Positions 35,514-45,468 are shown, numbered from the stretch's first letter. The stretch is 64,000 nucleotides of DNA from JABDLO01 sp041749255 (GCA_041749255.1 JBGTBR010000067.1:10078-74077), one strand, 5' to 3'. The notes: generated from the letters alone by a model not told the origin. A program made the numbers and translations.

Positions 35514-36491
35514 TTAATCCTCCTCCCTATACATACCCACAACTCTTTCTCCTGGCCGGATATACCCTCGATACATACCTTCTGTATTAAAAGGCATGGC
35601 TATATTTCCAAATACATCAAGGGCAACCACACCCCCTAAGCCACCATTTTGTGTTAGTTTGTTATAAATAACTTCATCACTAGCTTGCTTTAAACTCAAT
35701 CCCTTATATTCCATAAGAGCTGCTATATCCCGGGCTACTGTAAAGCGGATAAAGAATTCACCATGACCAGTAGATGATACCCCACAAGTCTTATTGTCGG
35801 CATAGGTGCCCGCACCTATGATGGGACTATCTCCAATGCGACCAAACTTTTTATTGGTCATGCCTCCAGTAGAGGTACCGGCTGCAATGTTCCCTTTAAT
35901 ATCCAGAGCAACACAACCCACAGTCCCGTGTTTTTGGTTGTCGGCATCTTCGGAGAGTTCAGTACCCTGGTCTTCACTTTGCAAAATTCGCTGTAAAGCC
36001 AGCCATCGTTGTTCAGTATAAAAGTAGGACGGATCTGCTTTTTCGACACCTTGTTCAATAGCAAATTGCTCCGCACCCTGGCCGGAAAGAAAAACATGTT
36101 CTGAATTTTCCATAACCGCTCTGGCTGCAGAAATAGGATATTTTATCATTTTTATACCTGTTACAGCACCCGCACTCATATCAAAACCATTCATAAATGA
36201 GGCATCGTGTTCAACATGACCTTCATGAGTAAAAACAGAACCTCTACCAGCATTAAATAAAGGACAATCTTCCATAAAGCGGATGACATTATCTACGGCA
36301 TCAATGGAAGTTCCCCCTGCTTTTAAAATCTTTTCACCTATGGTCAACGCTTCATTGAGTGCATCTTTGTAGGCCATTTCCATTTCTGTTGTCATATTGG
36401 CCTTGATAATAGTGCCGGCACCCCCATGTAAAACAAGTGCATATTTAGCTGATGCATCAAATGGTACAGACGTATGGGTTATGCTATTCAT
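35514..36491 (-). CDS. iaaA: Isoaspartyl peptidase / plant-type L-asparaginase
   Basis: A 325-residue Ntn-hydrolase precursor of the IaaA family. It should self-cleave before Thr190 (KHGTVGCVALD), freeing the threonine nucleophile, and then hydrolyse beta-aspartyl dipeptides and asparagine. LHGGAGTI near the N-terminus and the GAGTYADN and STGHGEFFIR segments around the substrate site are typical. No signal peptide is visible, so it is probably cytosolic. It has 126 bases to folD and likely its own promoter, although no good -7 box was found upstream. Confidence 0.92.
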   Translation of the reverse strand: MNSITHTSVPFDASAKYALVLHGGAGTIIKANMTTEMEMAYKDALNEALTIGEKILKAGGTSIDAVDNVIRFMEDCPLFNAGRGSVFTHEGHVEHDASFMNGFDMSAGAVTGIKMIKYPISAARAVMENSEHVFLSGQGAEQFAIEQGVEKADPSYFYTEQRWLALQRILQSEDQGTELSEDADNQKHGTVGCVALDIKGNIAAGTSTGGMTNKKFGRIGDSPIIGAGTYADNKTCGVSSTGHGEFFIRFTVARDIAALMEYKGLSLKQASDEVIYNKLTQNGGLGGVVALDVFGNIAMPFNTEGMYRGYIRPGERVVGMYREED

Positions 36492-36810
36492 TTTTTTGTT
36501 TTAGGTAATATTACTTATCTATCAATTTTAAACACCTATGCATTCATCAACCTATACTTAATAATTTATATCTTATTAGGGCTGGAAAAGATGAAGGATA
36601 AGTTTTATGGTTTGTAAAAAACAATGAAATGTTGTCTCCTATTTTGTAAAATGAAATAATTTATACTTTTTTTAGAATTTTGGAAAATATCTTTGCTTTA
36701 ACTGTGGGATGTGGAGGGTTAAACAAGATTCAACACGAATAAGCAAATCTTGGGAAATAAAATTGAACTTTCTACCCCCATTGACAATTATCTAACGTAA
36801 ATAGCCTATT
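36492..36810. other. Divergent intergenic region upstream of the zinc peptidase
   Basis: 319 AT-rich bases between two divergent genes. Apart from the -7 box at 36688-36695, no repeat or hairpin stood out. Confidence 0.5.
36688..36695 (+). promoter_or_regulatory. Candidate -7 box of the zinc peptidase gene
   Basis: TATCTTTG is a perfect TAnnTTTG match about 115 bases before the ATG. No TTG lies at the ideal -33 distance. Confidence 0.35.
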
Positions 36811-37716
36811 ATGAAATGGATCGGAAGAAGACAGAGCAGTAATGTGGAAGACCGTAGGGGAAAACCCGTTACAGGTATGGGCAGAAGTGGCGGTGGGGGC
36901 ATAAATCCCATGTTGCTTTTACCCCTTATCAAAATGCTATTTTCCAGGACGGGTTTAATTATTGTTGCGGGCTTCTTTCTAATTTCATGGGTTACCGGCT
37001 TTAATCCATTGTCATTGCTTCAACAATTTGTAGGGGGAAACCAACAAATAACTCAAGGGGCTGCATACACGCCTACTGCAGCTGAAGAAGAACTTGCAGC
37101 ATTTACCAAAGTTGTATTGGCTGATACGGAAGATGTTTGGAATCAACTGCTGGATGGGTACAGAGAACCGACTTTGGTTTTGTATAGCGGTGGAGTCCAG
37201 TCTGCCTGTGGATTGAACTCCTCAGCATCAGGCCCGTTTTATTGCCCCGGTGATGAAAAACTATATATCGATCTGAGTTTCTTTAAGGATATGGAAAGGA
37301 AACTTGGTGCTCCCGGCGATTTTGCACAAGCCTATGTTATCGGTCATGAAGTGGGTCATCACATTCAGAACCTTATGGGTGTATTGCAAAAAGTGCATTC
37401 AATGCGCAATCAATTATCACAAGTGGAGCATAATCAACTTATGGTTAGAGTAGAATTACAAGCGGACTTTTATGCGGGAGTTTGGGCTCACCATGCCAAT
37501 CGAATGAAAGGAATTATGGAACCTGGTGACCTCGAAGAAGCGCTGAATGCCGCCAGCTCCATTGGAGATGACCGGTTACAAAAACGGGCTACTGGAAGAG
37601 TCGTGCCCGACTCTTTTACTCATGGTACCTCTGCCCAAAGAATGCGATGGTTCAAAAAAGGATTTGACACCGGTGATATACGTCAGGGAGACACCTTCAG
37701 TGCCAGGGAATTGTAA
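36811..37716 (+). CDS. Neutral zinc metallopeptidase (YpfJ type)
   Basis: 301 residues beginning MKWIGRRQSSNVEDRRG, the characteristic start of this family. A glycine-rich linker and one membrane helix (about 47-66) precede the peptidase domain. The zinc motif is HEVGH (179-183) in VIGHEVGHHIQNLMG, with VELQADFYAGVW downstream supplying a likely third ligand and GPFYCPGD upstream. The family's substrate is not established. The catalytic domain is probably extracytoplasmic, anchored in the inner membrane. A long repeat-filled gap follows. Confidence 0.9.
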   Translation: MKWIGRRQSSNVEDRRGKPVTGMGRSGGGGINPMLLLPLIKMLFSRTGLIIVAGFFLISWVTGFNPLSLLQQFVGGNQQITQGAAYTPTAAEEELAAFTKVVLADTEDVWNQLLDGYREPTLVLYSGGVQSACGLNSSASGPFYCPGDEKLYIDLSFFKDMERKLGAPGDFAQAYVIGHEVGHHIQNLMGVLQKVHSMRNQLSQVEHNQLMVRVELQADFYAGVWAHHANRMKGIMEPGDLEEALNAASSIGDDRLQKRATGRVVPDSFTHGTSAQRMRWFKKGFDTGDIRQGDTFSAREL

Positions 37717-37730
37717 AAAGTTCTGGTGTT

Positions 37731-37895
37731 AAGGTTGAGGGTAAGGTTGAGGTTGAGGTTGAGGAGGTAGGATGTCATTTGCTTCGCGTCATTTGGCTGC
37801 GCCGTCATTTGCTTCGCTGTCATTTGAGCTACGCGCGTTTTTCTTTCATGATGGTACTGTTTGCTTACTGTCTACTGCTGACTGCTGCATCGTAC
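37731..37895 (+). repeat. Composite dispersed repeat, copy 2
   Basis: AGGTTGAGG words, then GGATGTCATTTGCTTCGC, with the GTCATTTG..CGC word present three times, then GTTTGCTTACTG and CTACTGCTGACTGCT. The same order occurs, inverted and with one GTCATT word, at 12178-12285, where the last part has expanded into 38 heptamers. Confidence 0.7.
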
Positions 37896-37928
37896 AAGAT
37901 CCAAGGATCAAATGACAATAAAAAAACC

Positions 37929-38196
37929 AGCACCAAAGGTGCGGAATCAATAACCTTGGGTGTAGCCCAAGGCTAATAGAAAACCCTTTAAAAGCACCAA
38001 CGGTGTGTAATCAATTGATTTGGGTGATTAATTGCGCACCGTTGGTGCTTGGGAAATAGTAATCGCATTATTTCATAGCCCTGGCGGGCTATGATAATGC
38101 TCATCGCACCTTTGGTGCTTTTACAATAGGTTATATTGGATGATTTTGGTAAACAATGTACTTTATAAGATATTGTAAAAAAGCACCAACGGTGCG
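37929..38196. repeat. Palindromic GCACC repeat cluster, locus A
   Basis: A chain of inverted repeats: AGCACCAAAGGTGCG (37929-37943); CCTTGGG-tgtag-CCCAAGG; the long pair AGCACCAACGGTG (37992) / CACCGTTGGTGCT (ending 38049); GCATTATTTCATAGCCC / GGGCTATGATAATGC (38065-38100); CGCACCTTTGGTGCT (38105-38119); and AGCACCAACGGTGCG (38182-38196). It is related to 63868-64000. Confidence 0.85.
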
Positions 38197-38671
38197 AAAT
38201 AAATTGTGAATCCTAATGATCGTCCAACTTTGGAGTCCCAGAAATCAAGGAGCAGTTTTTGGATGTGCTATGAGCTAACTGCCTACTACCAAAATTAAAG
38301 AAAAAGGCTAACTAGCCAAAAGCTAACTGCTTTTTTGATACCAGCTACGATCTACAAACTACCAGCTAAAATGAAGTTTTCTACTTCGGCGGGTTTAGGT
38401 TGAGGATGATACATAACTCTGTTTCTATTTAAAGTTCTATACCGTGATCTTACTTTCAGGCTTAGTAAGTTTTTTACATCCTTACCTTATCCGATATCTA
38501 CCCTAATAAAAGACTCATAAAATACCACAATTGATGCATTCATAAGGTATAGTATATACATTATTTATTAATTTAGATGTTGGTTTCTTCTAACTGTAGT
38601 GCTGAATGGAGTTAGAATAAATGTAGTTAATTCGTTAGGGACTTTTCATTCACCAGGTAAATTTAAGAGAT
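38197..38671. other. Noncoding gap with word-type repeats
   Basis: Contains GCTAACTGCCTACTACC, AGCTAACTGC and GGTTTAGGTTGAGGATGA, fragments of the same word set seen at 11.85-12.4 kb, then AT-rich sequence. Small open frames here show no protein-like features. Confidence 0.5.
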
Positions 38672-39373
38672 ATGGGTTCGTTGCCTTTTTTAGAAAAAAT
38701 CGAAAATCTTTCATCGACGAAAAATCCCCATCCGGTATCCGGGCATACACTACAGTTCATTATCGGAATTCTTGCCTTTCTTTTTCCAACTATTCTCATT
38801 GTTGGTTCTGCCATATTGGGAAATTGCGAGGAAGTACACACCTCAATAAGTGCTTATTACCATACGGTTATGCGTGACTTTTTTGTAGGGGCTTTGTGTG
38901 CCATAGCCCTGGGTTTATTAGCCTATTATGGCTATAGCTCCTTAGACAATATAATGGCCAATGTAGCTGCTGTGTTTACTTTGGGAGTTGCCTTTTTCCC
39001 TACCTGCGTAAGGAAAACAGATGTCAACTGTTTGGATTATACTGAAGTTAATAGAATTATAGGTTCGTTACATTTCATATCGGCGGCATTGTTGTTTTTA
39101 ACCTTGGCGTTTTTTTGTTTAATTCTCTTTACCAAAACGGGTGAAGTGATCACTAAAAGAAAGAAGTTGAGGAATAAGATCTATAAAATTTGTGGATATA
39201 CCATACTTCTTTGCATAGCCATAATAGCCATTTATCTCATCCTTTTAGATAGTCGATTTGAACCAGTTGACCACTTAAAGCCGGTTTTTGTATTTGAAGC
39301 TATAGCTTTATATGCTTTCAGTATTTCATGGTTTGTAAAAGCTGATATTATTTTAAAAGACAAGGAAGAATGA
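38672..39373 (+). CDS. Polytopic membrane protein, DUF998-like
   Basis: 233 residues with about six membrane helices (27-48, 68-88, 93-112, 132-155, 175-192 and 205-225). The segment SISAYYHTVMRDFFVGALC before helix 2, and VAFFPT after helix 3, recall DUF998-type membrane proteins; no activity is known. Two cysteines (TCVRKTDVNC) lie in the loop after helix 3 and could form a disulfide. The gene stands alone after the repeat-filled gap and is convergent with the DUF4199 gene. Confidence 0.65.
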   Translation: MGSLPFLEKIENLSSTKNPHPVSGHTLQFIIGILAFLFPTILIVGSAILGNCEEVHTSISAYYHTVMRDFFVGALCAIALGLLAYYGYSSLDNIMANVAAVFTLGVAFFPTCVRKTDVNCLDYTEVNRIIGSLHFISAALLFLTLAFFCLILFTKTGEVITKRKKLRNKIYKICGYTILLCIAIIAIYLILLDSRFEPVDHLKPVFVFEAIALYAFSISWFVKADIILKDKEE

Positions 39374-39418
39374 TTTAGCTCCACTTTCTTAATATCGGAA
39401 AAATTAATCTACTAAGAG

Positions 39419-39940
39419 TCAAGATATCCCATCATCCTTTTTCACAAAAATGGACACGATAGAAGCTATAATTACGATAAATATGGCATTGGTAAAATTA
39501 CCTAATAATTGTGATGTAAATGTAAATCGGGATTCAAAATCATTTTCGATTTCATCCATAGCTTCGTTAATGACATCTTCCTTGGCCCCAAAACTTTCAA
39601 GCATAGCCTGAGTAGATTCAATGGCTTGTTCTTTTAAAATATCTACGATAGACGGATCTACCAGGTTAATTAAGATTATGGAGAAAATACCCGCAATCAG
39701 CGACCCGGTAAATCCTGTGAGAAATGTCAGTTTCAGGGCTTCCCCATAGGGAAGAATTCCATCATGCTCCCTTTTATATTCTCTTGCAGATAAAACCATT
39801 ATGACTATCATAATAGTAAAACCAAACAATAGTTGTTTCCACATTCCCATAGGAAAAACATAATAAGAAATAAGATAGAGAATAATTGATAAAGCTCCAA
39901 AAATAATCCCGAATTTCAGCCAGATGGGTTTTATGTCCAT
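39419..39940 (-). CDS. DUF4199 membrane protein
   Basis: 173 residues. Helices at about 10-28, 33-48, 75-95 and 145-165 surround a conserved-looking AREYKREHDGILPYGEALK segment, typical of DUF4199 proteins of Bacteroidota. An acidic soluble stretch (AKEDVINEAMDEIENDFE) precedes the last helix. Function unknown. It starts 10 bases after the stop of the 518-residue membrane protein and is probably cotranscribed with it. Confidence 0.8.
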   Translation of the reverse strand: MDIKPIWLKFGIIFGALSIILYLISYYVFPMGMWKQLLFGFTIMIVIMVLSAREYKREHDGILPYGEALKLTFLTGFTGSLIAGIFSIILINLVDPSIVDILKEQAIESTQAMLESFGAKEDVINEAMDEIENDFESRFTFTSQLLGNFTNAIFIVIIASIVSIFVKKDDGIS

Positions 39941-39950
39941 TATCTTTATT

Positions 39951-41507
39951 TTATTGTTTCAGAAAAGGTAAAAATATAGTATTTTCCCTAACATTATTGT
40001 CTATGTCGAAAATTAATCTTGAAAATTTAATTGAATGGTGCCCGGGATCTATATTGTCAATTGAGAAAAAACACCGGATCCCTTTTTCTTCATTGTGTGG
40101 ATGAATGGTAAAAAAGCAAGGTCCCGGTTGAATATCCAACGTATCTATCGACATTTTTATATAAGAAAGGTAGGCTTCTAAAATATTCGAAATTTTTTCT
40201 TTTTCTGCTTTTTCCATAACCTTTTGCCAATGACTTTCTCTTTCTTCGATCTTTGATGTAAGTGAATCCCGTTTATTCCTATTCTGCTCAAGGTCCTTTG
40301 TTCTCAATTCCCTGTTGATCATTCTTCTGTCTTCATACAATTGAGACATTTCGGAAGACCTGGAATTCTCAAGAGTCAGAATAATGGAATCTTTGATATT
40401 GGCCTTATTGAACCAACTGAAAGAAAATCCTTTCTTTTTATAAGGGGTTATTACCCCATCCTGGAATAAAAGTTCAACAAAATTTTCATCGGTTTTTACA
40501 AAAAACGAGGAAATCGGTTTTTCAATATAAAAGTTTTCCAATGTAACCCATCCCAGGTTTCCTTTTCTCAGTTTTCTTTCTTCATTTGGATATTCATTCA
40601 GAATTTTATCTCTGAGATCGTCATAAAGGTATGGATTGATACCAAGACCAAATCTTTCTAACTGTACTTTAGTGGGATTAAAAGGATTGGGATTATTCTC
40701 AAAAAGTGTCCAACCAAGAAGTATAATCAAGATATACGGGATAGAAAAATAAAACAACCGCCGGGTATATTTATTATCTATGAAATTGTACAATATAGGT
40801 CTGTATAAAAATGACAAAGTGGTTATACTGAAGTATCTGTATATATAAAAGTATATCCCGGAAATAGTACGCTCTTTGATCCTCTTAATGCCACCCAGTG
40901 TTATCAGATCAATAAAAAGTATGATTCCCAGTAAAAAATACAATATTCCAAAAAATTCTGACAGGGTTTTCCAATTGGAAGAATACTGCCCTAATCTTAC
41001 AAAAAAGTCTACGACAATAAATGTCTGGACAAAAAATGCCATCATAGAAGTAAACAAAAGGAAAAGCAGAAAAGTATACGCAAATATTATACTGCACATC
41101 CTTTCCAAACTTTCTATATAGTCATCGTAACTACCGACTTTTTTCTTTAAAAAATTAGTAAATCGGGGAGCGTATCCAAATGAATCATAATCGATTTCTT
41201 GAGAAACATATCTTAATCCTATGGTTCCTATCCATAATCCTCTCAGGATCAAGTGAATGATCAAATTGATAAAAAAAATAAGCCACCCTTTCTGAATAAT
41301 AAATATGATGATACCCCCGATAATGCGATATTCACTGGCAACTTCATTCACCAGAGTATGTGTAAGATCCTGAATAGTAGTCCGGGCAGCATATATACCG
41401 AATAATGCCAGGCCAGATATTAACAATTCAAGCTGCCACGACTCTTGCTGAAGCTTATCAAGCCACTGTTTCAAACCTGTACTTTTATCAGTCATGTGGT
41501 TTTCCAT
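39951..41507 (-). CDS. Multi-helix membrane protein with C-terminal coiled coil, unknown function
   Basis: 518 residues. About six membrane helices lie in the first half (roughly 27-45, 65-92, 138-165, 183-203, 215-235 and 255-272). A soluble domain (about 275-380) follows, then a highly charged coiled coil (about 385-440, rich in E, R and K), then a small C-terminal beta-rich part ending NNVRENTIFLPFLKQ. No family recognised. The coupled DUF4199 gene suggests a joint membrane function, but there is no further clue to the role. Confidence 0.65.
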   Translation of the reverse strand: MENHMTDKSTGLKQWLDKLQQESWQLELLISGLALFGIYAARTTIQDLTHTLVNEVASEYRIIGGIIIFIIQKGWLIFFINLIIHLILRGLWIGTIGLRYVSQEIDYDSFGYAPRFTNFLKKKVGSYDDYIESLERMCSIIFAYTFLLFLLFTSMMAFFVQTFIVVDFFVRLGQYSSNWKTLSEFFGILYFLLGIILFIDLITLGGIKRIKERTISGIYFYIYRYFSITTLSFLYRPILYNFIDNKYTRRLFYFSIPYILIILLGWTLFENNPNPFNPTKVQLERFGLGINPYLYDDLRDKILNEYPNEERKLRKGNLGWVTLENFYIEKPISSFFVKTDENFVELLFQDGVITPYKKKGFSFSWFNKANIKDSIILTLENSRSSEMSQLYEDRRMINRELRTKDLEQNRNKRDSLTSKIEERESHWQKVMEKAEKEKISNILEAYLSYIKMSIDTLDIQPGPCFFTIHPHNEEKGIRCFFSIDNIDPGHHSIKFSRLIFDIDNNVRENTIFLPFLKQ

Positions 41508-41650
41508 GTTTGTTCAAAACATATGTACTAATGTATGCGTAAAAATTAATATTCATGAGATTTTTACAAAAAAGGAGACATTATTTCAAAGTGTTTTCTA
41601 TTTTGAACAACAAAGTGGAATGATTCCAATCCATTCATCAAAGCTTCCCG

Positions 41651-42919
41651 TTATTCTTCCTCTACCCAACGATCTTTAAGTGCTTTGGTCGTTTTAGCCC
41701 CAAGTAATTTTAATTTTTGCGCCCTTTTGATAAGGTTACCCCGTCCAATACTTAATTTGTTTACAGCTTGATCAAAAGTTGTTTTTGAGGTCTCTATTTG
41801 ACGTCCTAAAAGTTCCATGTCGTTGAGAAACAATACAAATTTGTCGTACATTTTTCCGGCTTCCTGAGCTATCTCTACTGCATATTTTTGCTGACGATCG
41901 TTTCTCCACATACTGTCTACAGTTTTAAGTGTAGCCAATAAGGTGGTGGGAGTCACAATGACTACATTTTTATCAAAAGCATATTGGAAAAGAGTCGGTT
42001 CGGATTGTAAGGCCATACTAAAAGCGGTGTCAATCGGGATAAACATAAGCACAAAATCCGGAGATTGCATGTTGTACAAAGACTGATAATTTTTGATGGA
42101 CAATGTATCAATATGTTTTTTTACAGCTATGGCATGAGCCTTCAATTGACTTTCATCTTCACTGGCCATCAATGCATCATACGCTACTAAAGATACTTTA
42201 GAATCAATCACCAATCTTTTATTTCCGGGAATATGTATAACTACGTCTGGCCTCAGGCTTCGGTTCGATTCATCTCTTCCTGTAGACTGAACAAAAAATT
42301 CACGATCTTTACCAAGGCCTGATTTCTCCAAAACGGATACCAGTATGAGCTCACCCCAGTTTCCCTGTTTTTTATAGTCTCCTTTTAAAGCCCTGGCCAA
42401 ATTATTGGCATCTCTGGATACTCTATCACTTTGATCACTGAGGTGTCTGATTTGTTCTTTTAATGACTCATGTCTTTTTACGGATTCAATGTTCGAGCTT
42501 TCTACCCTTCTTTCAAATTGATCTATTTTTTCCTTCAATGGATCAAGTAACTCTTTCAATCCTTTTCTTTGTTGTTGTTCTATCGAAGACGTTTGTATTC
42601 GTAGTAGGCTTGAAGACAGTATTTCAAATTCCTGTTTTTGAGACTGTCGGTCTTTGATCATAAGTTCAAGGCGTTGAGTAATCGAAGCATTTTCAATTTC
42701 CAACCCTTTGATTTCACTTTTATAAAAGGATAATTCATCATTTAACCTGGTCAATTTCTCGTTTTGAATGTTTTTTGTATTTAAAAAATCTTCATTTTCC
42801 TTTTTGAGAAGTTCCAAGGAGGAAATCAATTTCTGCCATTTGCTTGAAAGCACAAAAACCACATACACCAAAACCACAAAGAGGATGGGAACGATCCAAA
42901 ATAATATATCCATCTGCAA
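41651..42919 (-). CDS. rmuC: DNA recombination protein RmuC
   Basis: A 422-residue RmuC: an N-terminal membrane helix (about 4-24), a long coiled coil (about 25-170), then the conserved nuclease-like domain with SLRPDVVIHIPGNKRLVIDSKV, IDTLSIKNY and VIVTPTTLLATLKTV. The D...D-S-K pattern fits the PD-(D/E)XK-like fold proposed for the family. RmuC limits inversions between short inverted repeats in E. coli, which is of note in a window rich in inverted repeats; this link is only an association. Confidence 0.92.
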   Translation of the reverse strand: MQMDILFWIVPILFVVLVYVVFVLSSKWQKLISSLELLKKENEDFLNTKNIQNEKLTRLNDELSFYKSEIKGLEIENASITQRLELMIKDRQSQKQEFEILSSSLLRIQTSSIEQQQRKGLKELLDPLKEKIDQFERRVESSNIESVKRHESLKEQIRHLSDQSDRVSRDANNLARALKGDYKKQGNWGELILVSVLEKSGLGKDREFFVQSTGRDESNRSLRPDVVIHIPGNKRLVIDSKVSLVAYDALMASEDESQLKAHAIAVKKHIDTLSIKNYQSLYNMQSPDFVLMFIPIDTAFSMALQSEPTLFQYAFDKNVVIVTPTTLLATLKTVDSMWRNDRQQKYAVEIAQEAGKMYDKFVLFLNDMELLGRQIETSKTTFDQAVNKLSIGRGNLIKRAQKLKLLGAKTTKALKDRWVEEE

Positions 42920-43378
42920 ATTTTTAGTTTAAAATGTTTTCATCTCGTCATTGGTTTGTAAAAACACCTACTGATTCAATATTGTCTATATAGCTAATCG
43001 TTACTGCAATAAATCAAGCAGCAATATATATATAATTGTGATTATATATAACAGACTATTATTCTTTTAATATTGATCATAGTTCGTGTGGTTATTTCAA
43101 TTATTACAAACATGTAATAATTTATACATAAAATGATAATAGAACTATAAGACCAACTTCTGCATAAACCTTAATATAAAATAGACTTACTCTTTACATT
43201 GGATCATAAACATTAATTTCGTTTTAAAGATAATTATCAAGTGTTCGCCAGCGGTCACTTTTGTCCAATTAAGGACATTCAATATCAAAAAAACAGACAA
43301 TTAACCCATTATAAGGCATAGAATATGGATTGGCATTGGGTTTGCCATTAGGGTAGGATAACAATTTGAACAATTTAC
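42920..43378. other. Intergenic region upstream of the efflux operon
   Basis: 459 bases. An AT-rich imperfect palindrome (TATATATA-attgtgat-TATATATA type, 43024-43050) is visible, but no convincing TTG/TAnnTTTG pair. It lies between the divergent rmuC and efflux operons. Confidence 0.45.
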
Positions 43379-44632
43379 ATGGATAGGAAAATAGAGAAAA
43401 AATGGTGGACATGGCAGAGAATTCTGATGATCCTCTTTGGCATATTAGTTACAGGATTTATTGTCTACAATCTGATATGGGCCGACAAACGTTCCACATT
43501 GCGTGTTCAACGAGACAGGATAACAGTAGCAACTGCAATAGAAGGAGAATTCCAGGACTTCATTCCCGTTTCAGGGAATATCGAACCGGCGGAAACTTTT
43601 TATCTCGATGCCATTGAAGGAGGATCTATTAAAAAAGTGATCCGCCAATCGGGAGCTCATATGAAAGCAGGTGATACTATATTGTTATTGACCAATTCCA
43701 ATATGCAACTCGATGTGATGCAAAGGGAAACCCAATTGTACGAGCAAATTAATAATTTGAGGCAAACACGCTTATTACTCGATCAAAATGATTTGAGCCA
43801 GCAAGCTCAATTGGCTGAAATTGAATATCAGATTAATTTATTGAAACCACAATATTTAAGGTTTAAAAAACTGGTCGAAGACAGTATGATTTCCCAGCGT
43901 GAATTTGAAGAGGTAAAGGAACAATATGATTATAACCTGCAAAGAAAAAATCTTACATACAGAAGTTACCGCAACGATTCCATCGCCAGGGTTGTGCAAT
44001 TGCAGCAATTAAAAAGTTCAGAATATCGCATGATGAGAAGTTTGGATGCGGTAGGTAATATTCTCGATAACCTCGTTATTACAGCTCCTATATCGGGTCA
44101 GTTGGCAACACCACAACTAGACATTGGACAATCGGTTTCTCCTGCACAACGACTGGGTCAGATAGATATTCTCGATAATTACAAAGTTCGTGTAGGAATA
44201 GATGAAATTTACCTCCCCAGGGTTGAAGTAGGTCTGGAAGGGTATTTCACATTTGCAGGAAGTGATTATGATCTACAAATTTCTAAAGTTTACCCAACGA
44301 TTGACGCAGGACGATTTGAAATTGACATGATTTTTACCAATCAGGTGCCTGACGGGATCAGAAGAGGTCAAACGGTAAGGATTCGACTTGAATTGGGAAA
44401 TTCAGAACAGAGATTGCTTCTTCCAGTAGGCGGATTTTATAAAGACACCGGAGGCAACTGGGTCTTTGTTATGGAAGATGGATCTGAAAGCAAAGCCGTA
44501 AAAAGAAATATCAGAATAGGAAGGAGAAATCCTGAATATTATGAAATACTCGATGGGCTTAACCCGGGAGATAGAGTCATAATCAATAGTTATGAAAATT
44601 ATGGAAATAATGAGGTTTTGATTCTGAATTGA
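43379..44632 (+). CDS. Efflux periplasmic adaptor protein (HlyD/MacA-like)
   Basis: 417 residues. One membrane anchor (about 14-36) is followed by the lipoyl-like half SIKKVIRQSGAHMKAGDTIL, a coiled-coil hairpin (about 110-220), the second lipoyl half ITAPISGQLATPQLDIGQSV, then beta-barrel and membrane-proximal domains. This is the layout of the adaptor that bridges an inner-membrane ABC transporter to TolC. It is the first gene of a five-gene operon with two ATPases, a permease and a TolC homologue. The exported compound cannot be inferred. Confidence 0.9.
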   Translation: MDRKIEKKWWTWQRILMILFGILVTGFIVYNLIWADKRSTLRVQRDRITVATAIEGEFQDFIPVSGNIEPAETFYLDAIEGGSIKKVIRQSGAHMKAGDTILLLTNSNMQLDVMQRETQLYEQINNLRQTRLLLDQNDLSQQAQLAEIEYQINLLKPQYLRFKKLVEDSMISQREFEEVKEQYDYNLQRKNLTYRSYRNDSIARVVQLQQLKSSEYRMMRSLDAVGNILDNLVITAPISGQLATPQLDIGQSVSPAQRLGQIDILDNYKVRVGIDEIYLPRVEVGLEGYFTFAGSDYDLQISKVYPTIDAGRFEIDMIFTNQVPDGIRRGQTVRIRLELGNSEQRLLLPVGGFYKDTGGNWVFVMEDGSESKAVKRNIRIGRRNPEYYEILDGLNPGDRVIINSYENYGNNEVLILN

Positions 44633-44713
44633 TTTCAGTCAATTTTCACAAATCCAAATACAAAATGCAACTATAGCCATTAAAAACAAGTCATATATAA
44701 AAATTATAAAATT

Positions 44714-45418
44714 ATGGACAGTATTATCAAAACAGTAGATTTAAAAAAGCTATACACCACAGAAGAAGTGGAAACCACAGCATTAAACGGTGTCAATATC
44801 ACCATTTCAAAAGGGGAATTTGTAGCCATAATGGGACCATCTGGTTGTGGAAAGTCCACACTCCTCAACATTCTGGGACTTTTGGATAATCCCAATGAAG
44901 GCCAGTACTATTTTTTGGATCACGAGGTGTCTAAACATTCCGAACGCCAAAGAGCTCAGCTCAGAAAAGGATCGATTGGATTTGTATTTCAAAGTTTTAA
45001 CCTCATTGACGAGCTTACCGTATTTGAGAATGTGGAACTTCCCCTGCTCTACCTGAATGTACCCTCCAGTGAGAGAAAGATAAAAGTAGAATCTGTCCTT
45101 GACCGAATGGCTATGATGCACCGTAGAAATCATTTTCCTCAACAGCTTTCTGGTGGACAGCAGCAAAGAGTGGCTATTGCACGGGCTATTGTCGCAAAAC
45201 CTCAACTGATTCTGGCGGATGAACCTACAGGTAATTTGGATTCTGCCAATGGAGAAGAAGTGATGAGAATACTGGATCAACTCAATCTGGAAGGTACGAC
45301 AATAGTGATGGTTACGCACTCTCCCCACGATTCAGGGTATGCCCACAGGATCATCAATCTCCTGGACGGCCAGGTGGTAGCAGAAAATATCAAAGACCAG
45401 TATCAGGCCAGATTATAA
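44714..45418 (+). CDS. ABC transporter ATP-binding protein (MacB/LolD type)
   Basis: 234 residues with a complete ATPase site: Walker A GPSGCGKST (41-49), Q-loop VFQSFNL, signature LSGGQQQRVAIARA, Walker B LILADEPTGNLDSANG with the D-loop aspartate, and VTHS. The sequence is of the LolD/MacB/FtsE class that powers FtsX-type permeases. It lies 81 bases after the adaptor and 50 bases before the permease. It probably supplies the canonical half of the ATPase pair. Confidence 0.93.
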   Translation: MDSIIKTVDLKKLYTTEEVETTALNGVNITISKGEFVAIMGPSGCGKSTLLNILGLLDNPNEGQYYFLDHEVSKHSERQRAQLRKGSIGFVFQSFNLIDELTVFENVELPLLYLNVPSSERKIKVESVLDRMAMMHRRNHFPQQLSGGQQQRVAIARAIVAKPQLILADEPTGNLDSANGEEVMRILDQLNLEGTTIVMVTHSPHDSGYAHRIINLLDGQVVAENIKDQYQARL

Positions 45419-45468
45419 AAATCCGGCTATACATTATCTGACCATTCATCTTGTAATATATTAAGAAA

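Noticed and set aside
37779..37976. 65-codon frame after the zinc peptidase
   Set aside because: Made of the composite repeat and the first GCACC palindrome; no protein features.
43024..43050. Operator-like TATATA palindrome upstream of the efflux operon
   Set aside because: Simple AT sequence in an AT-rich gap; symmetry can arise by chance.
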